64,000 nucleotides of DNA from Crocodylus rhombifer (lineage: Eukaryota; Chordata; Crocodylia; Crocodylidae): contig JAVSML010025230.1 in assembly GCA_038503035.1 (NCBI GenBank), positions 1-64,000 of the forward strand, given 5' to 3'. Below are positions 21,318 through 32,690 of the stretch, one piece after another (the stretch's first letter is position 1; each line of letters opens with the position of its first letter). Position numbers and translations under genes: made by a program. Below the pieces are notes generated by a model. It did not search any database and was not told the origin of the DNA. It was given only the letters and a program-made list of their open reading frames with translations.

Positions 21318-21589
21318 TCCATTCATTCCTTGTCCACTCTTACCACATAAAGTCACTTGTACAAGTTTTCTATCAATTTGATCAATTTCTTAGGGAATGT
21401 CATATATTTTCAAGACTTAATATATTCCTCTCTATCAACTGTCATGAAAAAACTGGTTGAAGCCTATACAGTTATGGCATAACTCCAAAATCTCTGGACC
21501 CACTTCTTCATATAGAAGATGAATCTTCTATAAAGGTTAGATGATCATGATCAAAGAGTAGTCAATAATCACTTAATAACATTCTGAAA

Positions 21590-22510
21590 GGAAGCAGATT
21601 TTTCCAGAGGTCTGTTGTGGATATAGTACTGTACAGAATCTTTATTAATGACTTTGAGGTTGGAAGTGAGTGAGCTGGAATTGAGGTTGGAAATGAGTAA
21701 ATATGTGGGTGACACCAAGTGAGTGGGGAGCAGCAGACACATTAGAAGACAGGGTTAGGATTCAAAATGACTTTCAGAAACGTCTGAAATAAACAGAATT
21801 ACATTCAGTAAGGACAAGTGCAAGGACCACACTTAGGAATGAATTATCAAATGCACAACTACAAAATGGGGTACAAGTGGGTAGGCTGAAGTAGTGCTGG
21901 AAAAAAACTGGAGGATGCAGTGGAAAGAAAACTGAACATAAGTTCACAGTGACATATTATTCCAGCAACAGAAGCAGTGTATAAAAGTCCCAGGAAGAAA
22001 TTCTCCCATGCTATTGAGCACCAGTAAGGCCTTACGAGGAGTAATGTCTAGTTTAGGGCACTGTATTTTAAGACATGCATGTGCAAATTGGAAAGAATCC
22101 AGAAAACAGCCACTAAAATGATTAGAGGTGTATAAAACATAACATCAATAGCAAAATTGGGAAAACAGAAGAACTGGGGTGATTGTGTAAAATCTATCTG
22201 TAACAGGCTTCAGATCGTAAGAAGCCTGTTACCAGATTGTAGTAAGGAAGATGATGATCATTTGCTCTTTGGTCTCACAGTGTACTGGAAAGAAATAATG
22301 GTCTTAAATCGCAACAACAAGTGTTTAGATTAGATATTAATAAGAACTTTCCAAGTGTGAGGATGGTTAAAGACTGGAGCAGATTAACTAGAGATGTGGA
22401 ATTTCAGTCACTGGAAGTTTTCAAGTGCAGTTATACAACTTCTGTCTGGGAAGGCTTAGGGTGAGATGATCCTACCTTGAGCAAAGAATTGGATTAAACT
22501 GGGTCAGTAA
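21590..22510 (+). mobile_element. Old CR1/L3-like LINE relic
   Basis: Recognisable order of CR1/L3 phrases: 'ctgtacagaatctttattaatgactt' (LFNIFINDL region), 'gtgggtgacaccaagtgagt' (degenerate FADD/T region), 'gccttacgaggagtaatgtctagtttagggcactgtatttt', 'gaaagaatccagaaaacagccactaaaatgattagagg' (the ERVQKRATKMIRG block), and 'gtgaggatggttaaagactggagcagattaactag' near the C-terminus. It is far more diverged than the other CR1 copies, with many small deletions and no long frame. Confidence 0.75.
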
Positions 22511-24295
22511 ATGAGCCAGAAAGCTAGATCCAGCCAGTAAAGCCACTGGATCCAGTCCATGGACACAGGGCTTTGGTGGTGGAATGTCAGGCAGCATTCA
22601 GCTTCAGGGGGCTTCTCCTACGCCGCAGTGGGGAGAAGCAGCTGGGTCAGTCCAATCTATGCCAAAACATTTGCCAACTGCTGCGGTCACTTCCATTTTT
22701 TCTGCGATTCTTTGAAGTATAGATATAGAGTTTAAATGAGGCCATAGTGCTTTGTTATAGCCTGACTGGTTCAGGATTTAGTTAATCTGTGTTATAAATA
22801 TGCACTGGCAGTAGCAAATACTTCAGATTACTAAAAAAAAGTTATTCAATGTATACCAATCATAAATGGATTGTCTTTTAATAAGTACCTAAGAAGATAT
22901 TGTTAAAATATAGTACATGTACTACACATTAGAGATTTAGTAAGCATGGGATACAGTAATTACTGGTAGATGAGAAAAAACAGCACAATTTCTGCTGGCT
23001 CACAGACAGATGCTTCAATTTTGGCTTCCCTACTAGGGTAGCAGTCCCTGATTATAGGGGTCCTGATATGAGTCTTGGCATAAAATATGTGAAGGACACA
23101 GAGAGCAAGTCCAGCAATTGGGCTGAAGACTCCACTAATTACTTAAGTCTTTTTTAATGTCTGGCCACCTACTGGTAGGCAAACACATCTTGCTGTTGAA
23201 ATTATTCTTCTGACAAGTATTTGCTCAAGGGGTCTCCACTAGGTCATAAATAATGAAAAAAGAAAATATTTATTTGGTAAATAGAATTATATTAACAGGC
23301 CTCCATTTATTTAAAGGCATACTTACTTGTATATCTGATAAGGTCTTTCAAAGTAATTCCTATTCCTAAATTACTCACTTTAAGGGGCTTAACTAATATA
23401 ATAACATGCAAAACAAGAATACTATCCTATCAAGACAACCCTTCCTTTAATAAACTATTAATAAGCTTCTGTAAACTTTGGGAGTATCCATACTGTTAGG
23501 GTGGGAATAATACACCACAATACTGATGCACAAAAAGAAAGCTAAAGAGAGTTATTATAATTTATTCTTGTAATGTTAGGTCATTTCAAATTTGTCTATA
23601 TATGTATTGAATTTTAAGCAATTTCTACAGTTATTAGTATATTCATAAATACACAATAGTCTCTACTATAGTGAGACTATAATATCAGTCATTTGTGTTT
23701 TTAGTTGCTTCTTATATTAAATAAAATGTCCTAATTATTTAAGAAGAAATTAAAGAAGAAGAAATTATTAAAGAAATTTCAAGGATTTTTCTCTACCTCA
23801 GGTAACTTTCAAAATTAAAAAAGAACCACTGCTACAAAAATGCCTAAACACATTTATACAGACTCTAAAATGAAGTCTTGATAACTTTTAGCTTGTTTTA
23901 ATTTTTTACAGTATTGTTTTTATACTAAGCTTTGGAAATACATTTATAACCACTGGCTATTGCAATTTATGCCCTGCATGAAATATTAAATGATGTCTTT
24001 ATTTGCAAGTTGTAGAAGTGCTATTAAAAGTAGATGGTAAAGTAAGAATCCATTTGGTCAGTCAAACTACAAACTAGTGAGTCTTCTCAAAGATTGAAGC
24101 TGTTTACAGATATTCAGGAGATTAGATCAGGTAAAAAGTGACCACCTGACCTAACTTAGTTCACCCACATTAGACCCAACTAAGGATATAAGGGCTAAAT
24201 TATACATTCCCTAAAGGTTAGGCTGGTCAAAAAATGGCTGGCCAAACCTATCTTTAGTTTTCCTGAGAGGTGTATGTTTGGAGTACAACCCCAGG
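22511..24295. other. Unassigned AT-rich sequence
   Basis: No gene is recognised. 22520-22720 is GC-richer (gccagaaagctagatccagc...ctggatccagtcc, a dyad) and may be a DNA-element scrap. The rest is AT-rich with no array or bounded repeat. Confidence 0.4.
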
Positions 24296-24485
24296 GTTGG
24301 GAAAAGTTGGTACAGGTTACCCAGAGAGATTATGGAACGTTCCTCCTTAGAGGTTTTTTAAGACCCAGGTAGACAAAGCTTTGACTGAGATGATCTAGTT
24401 GTGAATGGTCCTGCTTTAAGTGGGGGGTTGGAGCAGACAACTTCCTGAGGCCCCTTTCTACCCTAATTTTCTATGATACTATGAA
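24296..24485 (+). mobile_element. CR1 LINE 3' tail fragment
   Basis: The sequence follows the CR1 3' end: ggttacccagagagattatg, then ctccttagaggttttttaag, gacccaggtagacaaagctt, tgactgagatgatctagttg and finally ctgaggcccctttctaccct, closing in ttctatgatactatgaaa. The variant resembles the 'ccttagaggttttt' CR1 subfamily rather than the 'accttgggggtcttcaa' type seen at 16190 and 20866. Confidence 0.85.
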
Positions 24486-24858
24486 AGTCCAGCTGTGCAT
24501 CCCAGTACGTGGGACTTTTTTCCACTCTGCCCAAACTACCACCAAACTATTTTTAGCCTGACCCCAACCCCTCCTAAAGATGGACAACCACTGTAAGTGG
24601 CTCTAGGAGCAGTTTGTAGGATTGAGAGTAGTTTGGCAGAAGTGAAGGGGCTGGGGGTCAACAAATTGGGGGGCGGGGGGTTGGCAGGATCAGAGAGGCT
24701 CTCCAATCACTCCAACTTCCCCCAACCCCTAAGTTCCCCCGCAGACTATGATAGCCCCAATCCCCCTAAGTGCCCCAATTCCAGCAACCCTCCCAGCAGC
24801 ACCCTCAATCAAACCCACTTACTTTGACTTACCATAGATCTGATTCCTGGCACCTATC

Positions 24859-25325
24859 TACCGTGTTTCCCCGAAAATAAGACATACCCATAAAATAAGC
24901 CGTAGCAGGATTTCTACGTATTTGCGCAATATAAGCCATACCCCGAAAATAAGACAGTGATAGGCGTGGCTAAGCGTACCGGCGCGAAGCGGTAAATAAG
25001 ACGGGCAGCCCTTCTCATTTGCCTCATCGTGACAGCTGCTATCTGGGAGGTGACCGGAGAGGGAGAAATAGAAAGTGAAAGTAAAAGTCTCCTCAGTGAA
25101 GTGAGGAGCAGGAAGTTCTGCTTTAGGTATTGTGTGTCCTCAGGGGGAAGAATAAAGCTGTAGCTGCTGTTTTACTCAGCACTGTGGGTCTCTCTCAGTG
25201 TCTTATTTTCGGGGAAACACGGTATACTTAATAAAAATAAGACATCCCCTGAAAATAAGCCATAGTGTGTCTTCTTGAGGAAAAATAAATATAAGACAGT
25301 GTCTTATTTTCGGGGAAACACGGTA
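24859..25325. mobile_element. Non-autonomous DNA element with TACCGTGTTTCCCCG ends and two right termini
   Basis: The left terminus taccgtgtttccccgaaaat begins at 24859. Its exact reverse complement occurs twice on the right, at 25199-25224 and 25301-25325. The sequence between 25225 and 25300 is itself a short set of the same phrases (aaaataagacatcccctgaaaataagcc and the mirror form). It looks like a second shorter copy inserted next to, or sharing an end with, the first, or a tandem duplication of the right end. The 'ccccgaaaataagac' terminus is widespread in vertebrates. The superfamily was not determined; a TA at each edge would fit a TA duplication or be part of the terminus. Confidence 0.85.
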
Positions 25326-25968
25326 ATACTGAGTTATATCGAGCAGCCATTCTTAACTCAATCTAACCTCCCAAACTTCTAAGTTCTACGCGCATCTGTA
25401 TCACCCTAAGCACGAACAATACATACCTCTGTCAGCTGGGGGGGAGGGGCACATTGGCGGTGGAAATGCACTGGTGGCAGAAGCACAGCAGTAGTCAGCG
25501 GGGAGCTCCTGCAGACACCACCGGCACTGTTGGCGGGGGGAGAGCAGGCGGAGTGATGAGCGCCAACGAAGGGTCAGCGAGCACCCACAGCCACCGCTGG
25601 CAGCAGCCAGCGGGGACCACAGACTGCCCACAGATGCTACCGGCAGTGTCAGCAGTGGGATGATGAGCATCAACTGCCCACAGGTGCCACCGACAGTGTT
25701 GGTGGCACACCACCATGCTCAGGGGGTGCATGTATACCCCCTATATGTTGCCCCTGACCCTAAGACACCATTTTGGTATAAACACAGTCTTTACGTTACA
25801 GGAAAAAAACCCTTTGTAAGTTATTTAAATTATAAGGGAGTTCTGATTTTTTTTTGCTCAAAGAGGAATTGACGGATGTGCTATCAGTTATAAACTATAT
25901 TATAAAAGGAGGCTTTTGTTTAAACCTACTCGAAAAGGTGCTAAAGATTTTTCTATTATCATTTTGGT
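25326..25968. repeat. GC-rich stretch with diverged tandem phrases
   Basis: 25440-25720 contains repeated phrases: ca(c/g)a(c/t)(a/g)ccaccg(g/a)cactgttgg(t/c)gg at about 25511 and 25681, with a closer relative at 25629, and gatgagc(g/a)(c/t)caac at 25554 and 25661 (107 bp apart). The block is open in several frames on both strands with no domain. It ends in a dyad gggggtgcatgtataccccc at about 25725-25743, recalling the gggtgcacatgcaccccc dyad at 31822. It is likely the inside of a non-autonomous DNA element. Confidence 0.45.
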
Positions 25969-26330
25969 CAGGGATGTCCAACTTCTAAGTAGCCAGGGGC
26001 TGAGACCGCTAGCCAGACACTGCATGGGCTGCATACCATGCCATGTGAGTGACTCCTGCCCCCGTAGATTTGCTGCACCCCAGAGGTGTCCAGCATATGC
26101 AGATGTACCATGAAGCCCCTACCTCCTGCCCATGCACCAACCTCATCCCTTTCCCCTCCCCTACCATTCTCCCCCTCCCCATACAGCAGGAGACTAACTG
26201 CACTGCATCGGTACAGATACCATATGGTATCCATGGATCCCCCTGAACCTTCTGGCTATAAGTTGCCTTAGCTCCATGGGCTACGCTGATCTGCCCCACC
26301 CTTGAGCAATAGAAGAGCGGCAGAAGATGG
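25969..26330. mobile_element. Possible hAT-like element (left end only)
   Basis: The edge cagggatgtccaacttcta and the following cagggg-type text resemble the start of hAT elements beginning CAGGG(A/G)TGTCCAAC. The body is C-rich with no coding domain. No right terminus or duplication was identified, so the extent is approximate. Confidence 0.35.
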
Positions 26331-29300
26331 AGGTAGGAGGAGAGTCTGAAGACTCCAGCAGCAGCAAAAAGCATGGGGCTACAGTTTAACTCCTCAATAT
26401 AACAAAGTCATTTAATGATGCAACTAGCTATTAAATTAAAGACAGACAAGGTTTTTGGGCATCAGGTATATTTCCTCTGGTCACATTTCACCAAGACATT
26501 TATTTAAGAAATGTACTAAAATATGAATTTTACCAGTATCAGTTGGGGTATTAGTCATCTGGCTCTGCTTAAGCAACTTTCTTACCTCAGTTAGAAAACC
26601 TAGAACCACCTCTCCAAATTCTGTTAAGATATAAGGACAGTGACTAGTTTAATGACTTGTAAAGCTCAAAGACACACTCTAATAGTTAAGGCAGTTTATA
26701 AAAAAAATTCCAAGAACAGGAAATACTTTAACCTAAAAGGGATATTTTGGACTCATTTGAAACAGAATTAAGTCATCTTAAATCCTGAAGACACTAAAGG
26801 AAAATGCAGTAATTAAAGAAAAAAAATAACAGTAACTTTAAAGATGTTATAAGGATTTCCTCCAACAGGAACAAGGAAAATCAGCAGTATCTACATAGTC
26901 ATGTAACCTGCATATACATGAAGTATATTCTCCATTCAAGCACTCTATAAAAACATACAAAAGGAGACTGACTAAAATAATGATAGTTCATTATTTGCTC
27001 TGATTCTTTTTAATTTTTCATTTCCTTAAATAATAAAATTATTGTATTTAATGTTTGTAGTATTTATTGCTTGTTCTTAAGCATTTGGTCTTGTAAGGTT
27101 TAGCAAAGAGCCCTAATATAGTGAGTATGATATTCCTAAATTTGCTGCAAGAGAATCAATTATTAAAATTTCATCCATCTCTTGCTTCTCCAAATGATCC
27201 ATTTTTGGTCATTTTAAAAACTAAAATGATTTGGTGCTCAACAACTTAAAGCATGCCTTCCAACTGGATACTGTGAATATGCTCCATGAAAGCCTCATTT
27301 TCAAGCTGAAGCTAGTCAATGATAGACTTACTAGTACTAGGGCTATTCATGATCAGACCTTTTTTAAATGTTATATTAATCCAGAAATATAAATAATTCC
27401 TTAAGAAATTTTTTTTTTCCTCCTTTTGCTCCTTTTTCTCATGCCAGCTAAGTCCTTGATCCAGGAAAGCATTCAATTGTATAAGCAACCCTATGGATTG
27501 TGATAGGACACTGATATAAATGAAGATGATCCACAACCAGGAATCCAGCCTTGCAGGACCCCAGTCTACAGAACTGTGCTCATCCCCTTTTAATATAATT
27601 CATGCTGTTCATTATACAGAATACCTCAAACTGATTGTAGTATTTCAAGCTTTGTGTTTTCTATTAATTACTAACTGCAAACTCACTTTTCTTCTTTAGT
27701 TCACAGCTTACCAGTGTTCTGCTCTGACTCAGTACTAGATCTTATTTACAAAGCAGTACATAAAATTAATAAAAAGTTTTGAACAGTCCTACCCCTCTTT
27801 ATACAATTTAGATAAGAAAAAAAGCCCCAGCATATACGTTCACAATGAGGGGGACTATGGGTACATACAAATGTTACGTGTAAAATTGGCCTAACCAAGG
27901 TTACGTTGATCTCAATGCCCACATGTGCAGGCATGTAAGGCTTAAATCACTCTAAAATGGCCCGCACAATCTTAAATAAGTTCACGTCAGGAGGTGAGCC
28001 AACTTTAGATCAACATGGGTTTACCCAATCTAAAACTTGTTAACCCAGTCCAGTAAACACTAGACATTGCACCCCCTGATCACTTGTTCAAACCATGGGA
28101 CTTACAAGTGGAAATGGTATCAGCAGTTACGTGCTTGAGACAAAATTTTTCAGGCTTATGTATATTTATAACCCTTTGATAAACTTATTTCCCTGTAATT
28201 AACAGTACATTTTACCTTGAAGTAAAAGAGAGCTCCAACTTGAAGAGTAACAATAACATTATTTTCAGTGCATAGAAGGTATCTGTAATGTATTTCCTGG
28301 ATGCTATATCCATGCAAAGCTTCATAAGTTAAATCAAGAACAAGCTACAGATCTGCCATGGGATTCAAGAATAAGTTAGGCCCAAAACAACAGGGTTTGC
28401 ATTCATTGGAAATGATCACAAAAGTTACCTTTCGATAGGTTAAATGCAACTCTATGGTCACAGAAATGAGTTTTGCATATCTGAAATAGTAGAAAAATCC
28501 CTGAAGGTCTCAAGGGGACACCTTCACTTTAATAATAGCATTTATTTAATCTGTAACATCCTAATGGTTGAAATGCATTTTTTTTTTGGTTTTTTTTTTC
28601 CTTGTTCTCAATTAGAGTTTCAAGTACACTTAGTATCAGTTAAAAGTCAGATTTTTAAAAGTCAAAGTACCACAATCAGCACAGAATCAGCATGAATAAG
28701 GGAGAAGGAGAATGCTGAAAAGATCTTTCAGTGTTTATTTTTTTCTTCCAAAAATTATTTCCTTCTATGTCAAAACACAGATATTTTATTTACAGGATGC
28801 ACAAATCTGAGATGTGCCTGAGGTACAGAGACTTACTATGGTATTTTGTACTTAGCAATTTTATTCAAATTGATGATGCCACAACAAAAAGAACCTGCTA
28901 TGAAATGCAGAGAAAAACCCAGTTTTATAGACTGAAGGTGATGTTTGGTCTCTTCAGTCACAACAAATCATAACATAAAAAGACGAGTGCTGCAGACATA
29001 GTGCCATCCCCAAAAGCCTGGCTCCACTGAAGCCATACTACCCTTTGGAGAGAGAAAGGTACTGAGAACGTGTGTGGTAAGTGTGATATTTTTATAACGG
29101 TGTGTTGGCTCGATAGTTACTGTTACTTGCTAAAGGATAACAAGAAGTTAAATCAGTGTTAGACGTTTTTTTCATGGAAGAAGCAGAGACCTAAGACTTC
29201 AAATAACACCAATGACCAATGTCATTAACAAACACCAATCCAATTAAAGGTTTATCTCCATTGGGTTCTGATCAACCCATTGTTAGTAACCAACTCCTCT

Positions 29301-29923
29301 GTGGGGAAGGAAATCAAGAAGGGAAAATACAACAAAATTCAGAGGAGTTACAAACCTCAGCCATGAAGCTGTGAATTACTCAGAGGGGTCATACATGAGA
29401 AGTTGCATCTCCACTTCTGGAAATAGGTCTAATAAAATATAGACATGCTTTCTACAATATATACGAGATTGGATGTAGGCAGCTTTTTTAATGTTTCAAA
29501 CTTTGTCTTCCATCGGTATGAATAATAACTATGAATAAATAATTTTTTGTTTTGAAAAAAGCTGTTATGAGTCGCTGTATCATGTACCAGTCACCTATTT
29601 TGAGAAGGAAACTTGCAGGTAGCTGAACAGAGTTGGGTCTGTGAAATAACCACGAATGATATACAATGATATTGAAAGCTACAGTCTAACAGAGAGGTGA
29701 AACATGTTAAATGGTGGCTACATAGTAATAATCATGCCTGGAGTCCCATTAAAACTTTGAGGTGAATTGTAGGTTTCTACACTAAGTGAAGCAAGAGGGC
29801 AGGGCCTATCACTTGAAGGATGCCTACAGAAAAATAAACTGCAGAGAGTCCAAAAAACATAATTTCCATTTCTCCAATGCAAGAAGGACAGATCCACAGG
29901 CAGCAAGACCCACAGCGTTTTGG
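26331..29923. other. Long AT-rich stretch without recognised features
   Basis: No gene, bounded repeat or tandem array is recognised. 27870-28080 has a loose inverted resemblance (gatctcaatgcc...ccaaggttacgttgatc against agatcaacatgggtttaccc) and may hide an old MITE. Poly-T tracts lie at 27407-27420 and 28579-28600. The frames in this stretch are short and look like chance. Confidence 0.45.
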
Positions 29924-30315
29924 GTTATTACTAAGGCTGTGCAAAATTTTGCCAGCTGTTTCATTTCAATGCTGTTTCAACTTGTTACGAGCTTGAAACA
30001 GAGAAATGGAAACAAAACGAAGGGCTTTGAAACAGACTCAAAATGAAACAATGGCAGTCAAAATGTTTTGAAACATTTTGAGTTTCAAAAAACTGAAGCT
30101 GGGCTTGCCTGCAGGGAAACAAAGTAAGGGGAGGGAAGGACTGCTCTGATATTGACTGTGACTGTTTGGCCGCCTGAGATGCTGCTAGTACTACTGTGCT
30201 GCTTACTAAGTCATTTAAAGGGGTGGACTGGGATGAGGCTGTAGGGGAGGAGGAGACCTCATTGGGGCACTCTACCATGTTGTGTAGAGGCCCCAGCGCC
30301 AGTGAAGTTGTGCCT

Positions 30316-30364
<49 letters not shown>

Positions 30365-30685
30365 CACGTGTCACAAGTTTTTCTTGTCAGCAGCTTGAGG
30401 TACAGTTTCCCAGAAACTCCTGCACCTATCCCCTTGAACCTTGGCAGGCTTCATGCCCTGAGAGAGGGCTATCATCCTTGCTCTTTTCATCTAAATATGT
30501 CAAAAAACAACAGAGTTATAGGCAGTTTTGTGCTTCCCCAGTATAGCCTATTGGTGAAACCATCAAAACTGTTTCAATGGTGTTTTGATGAAACGAAATG
30601 GAACAGTGCTTTGAAGCTAAACAAAACTCAAAACAAAATACTGTCCCATCAAAATGGTGCTGTTTTGCACAGCCCTAGTTACTAC
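29924..30685. mobile_element. Non-autonomous hAT-like element with near-perfect 8-bp TSD
   Basis: The element spans 29932-30677. It begins taaggctgtgcaaaattttg and ends tgttttgcacagccc-ta, which are complements of each other. It is flanked by gttattac (29924-29931) and gttactac (30678-30685), a 7/8 match. Inside, a self-complementary phrase (tcaaaatgttttgaaacattttgag) lies at 30059-30083, a (CA)n array at 30318-30360, and one copy of the module found three times in the element at 4590-5221 (30361-30540). No transposase is present. Confidence 0.85.
30318..30360 (+). repeat. (AC)n dinucleotide microsatellite
   Basis: About 21 uninterrupted AC units inside the hAT-like element at 29932-30677, directly before its shared internal module. 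Long pure CA arrays are usually polymorphic. Its position inside the element suggests it grew after insertion or was carried by the element. Confidence 0.97.
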
Positions 30686-31796
30686 CTTATCATTCTAAAG
30701 GCATCATGGTCATTGTTTATAGTGCATTAGAGGGTATAGACAGTCATTGTTTGGGTGTCAGGAAAAATGCCTTTTTCCCAGCACAAAAAGCCAATGTATA
30801 GGTGTTCAAGCAGTTTGAGGATTAAACAAATTTAGTGATTCCACCTCAAAATTTTAGTTCTTTAAAGAGCAACTTCACTACTTTCTACTGCCATGTGTAA
30901 TGCCCGTGACACATGACATGATGGGAGGCCTTAGGAGTACATATTTTATAGCCTTCCACTCTCCTTCCCGGTGACCTCCTTCAAATAGGGGAGAGAATGG
31001 CTGACTTCCTGATGGCCTGCACAATGGTAAACTGTCAGGGCCCCCTGTGGGGATACCACTGCTGTGGTCACTTGAAGAGCCCCAGGACTCATACAGTAGC
31101 ACCAATTCTCCCCACTGCTTGAACAGTCTCAGGGAATCTTTGAACTGCTGAAGCAGCTTTTCTGATTCCTGCCACCCCTTTAAAAGTTCTGGGACTCCCC
31201 ACAACTAGTCAAGAGGCATCAAGAATGTCTGGGGGGGCGGGGGGGAGGGGGAAGAAGAGACAAGTTTTCCTCTCCTTACCATCTCTGAAGGGCAGGGAAC
31301 TGTCCTTGGCTGCTTTTCAACAGCTGCCAACTAATCATTGACAGCCTACCTCCTTCCTGGAAAAAAAAGTCATGCTGTCCATGACTGAGCTCAGCTGGAG
31401 CTAGAGGGACAAGAACTAAGGAGCAGCCCTCTACTGACCCCCTGAATCGAGAGTTCTCCTTTGAGAAGACTCTGCTGTTTTCAAGCCAGGGGCTTGGATT
31501 GCCTGTATGCCTCCTTCTCAACATATTTTTCTAGCATTAATGATTTCCCAGAAATGTTTAGCCCTGCCTGAACACCTGTCTGAAGAGTTAGTAGAATTGG
31601 CTGGGAAATATTTTTTCCTTGTGATAATTACCAATATTTCCTCTGATAATTTTTTAAACCAAAAATCATGACATTTATATTATAGACTATAAATTTTCCT
31701 TTTTTACAAGGTGTGCATTTGGCTATGAGGGTTATTTCCCTTATGGTAAAGTTACACATTGGAGTTAGCAAGTGCTGAGGAACAAAGGAAATGTTA
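30686..31796. other. Unassigned sequence with moderately GC-rich middle
   Basis: A 108-residue open frame on the minus strand (30878-31204) and an 82-residue one (31276-31524) occur in a GC-rich block, but neither shows a domain or conserved pattern. A G-rich run lies at about 31231-31252. No terminal repeats were found. An old non-autonomous element or LTR fragment is possible but unsupported. Confidence 0.35.
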
Positions 31797-32119
31797 ATCT
31801 GGGTCAAGTGGTGACACGTAGAGGGTGCACATGCACCCCCGAGAGCACCGGTGCATTCCCTGTTTAGCCAGCAAACAGCAGAGCAGGCGGGAGCACCCAC
31901 CCTGTGAGCACTGGCTGGGAAGCAGGGCCACCACGAACAGTGGCTGTGCCGCTTCTGGAAGAGGCTGCAGAAGTTCTGGAAGCAGCATGGCCGCTTTTAT
32001 GGTGAGTAAGATCAGCCGTGGGCTCCCCCCCGGCCAGCACAATCAGCCAGCAGGGACCCACCCCCCACCAGTTGCTGACTGGTGTCAAAAGGCACCAGAC
32101 ATCCATGATCTGGGTTAAG
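31797..32119. mobile_element. 303-bp GC-rich insertion between direct repeats
   Basis: Direct repeats atctgggtcaag (31797-31808) and atctgggttaag (32108-32119) flank a GC-rich body. If the first eight bases are a target duplication, the insert is 31805-32107. Its left part carries a dyad gggtgcacatgcaccccc (31822-31839) resembling that at 25725-25743. The ends share only weak inverted similarity (caagtggtgac against catggatgtctggtg). It is probably a non-autonomous DNA element, hAT-like by duplication length. It has no coding content. Confidence 0.55.
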
Positions 32120-32690
32120 GTTAATTACAGGTAGTGATCAGTCATACATTTGGGTTAACGTCTTATCTAACGTGCACTGCTCAGACCTACCACTAGAAAG
32201 CTGCTGAGCAGGGGCATGGCTAGGGGCTTCCCCATGCCTGTCCTGCTTGCCAGCTTTCTAACCACAGTACAGAACAGGGAAGAAAGGGGGAAGGGTGATC
32301 CATGCCACTTGGATCACTCCCTCCACCCCCCAAAATCACCCCACTGCCTTTCATCAGCCCCTGGATCTCTGTTCCACCCTACTATAGGTCCCTCCACCCC
32401 TGGATCACCTCCTCCCTAGATAGCTGTTCTGCTACCCCAATCAGTCTAAGAGCAGGGGTAGTAGCAGCAGTGGGAAGCAGTAGGTTCCCCAACCCTGCCT
32501 GCTCCCAGGTTCCCTGAAGCCTGTGCCACCCACAACCAGATCCAGCCCCAACTGGGATACTGGAGGAGTGCAAATTGGTGGTTTTATCTCAAGTGAACAT
32601 TCAGAATTTAACTCAAGCTAGGTAGCACAGCTCAAAGATAATCCTCACCCAAAGTGGCATACCTTTAAGACATCTAAAAGGCACTTAGCA
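32120..32690. mobile_element. Possible DNA element related to the sequence at 61500-61990
   Basis: The right part (taactcaagctaggtagcac, then agctcaaagataatc, then agtggcatacctttaag, 32608-32668) matches 61867-61930 (gtaacataagctgggtaata, actcagagataatcat, ggagtaactttgagcc) in order. The left parts also share gtgatcagt-type text and a C-rich middle. Two copies of one unnamed family are the simplest reading. Boundaries are uncertain. Confidence 0.45.
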
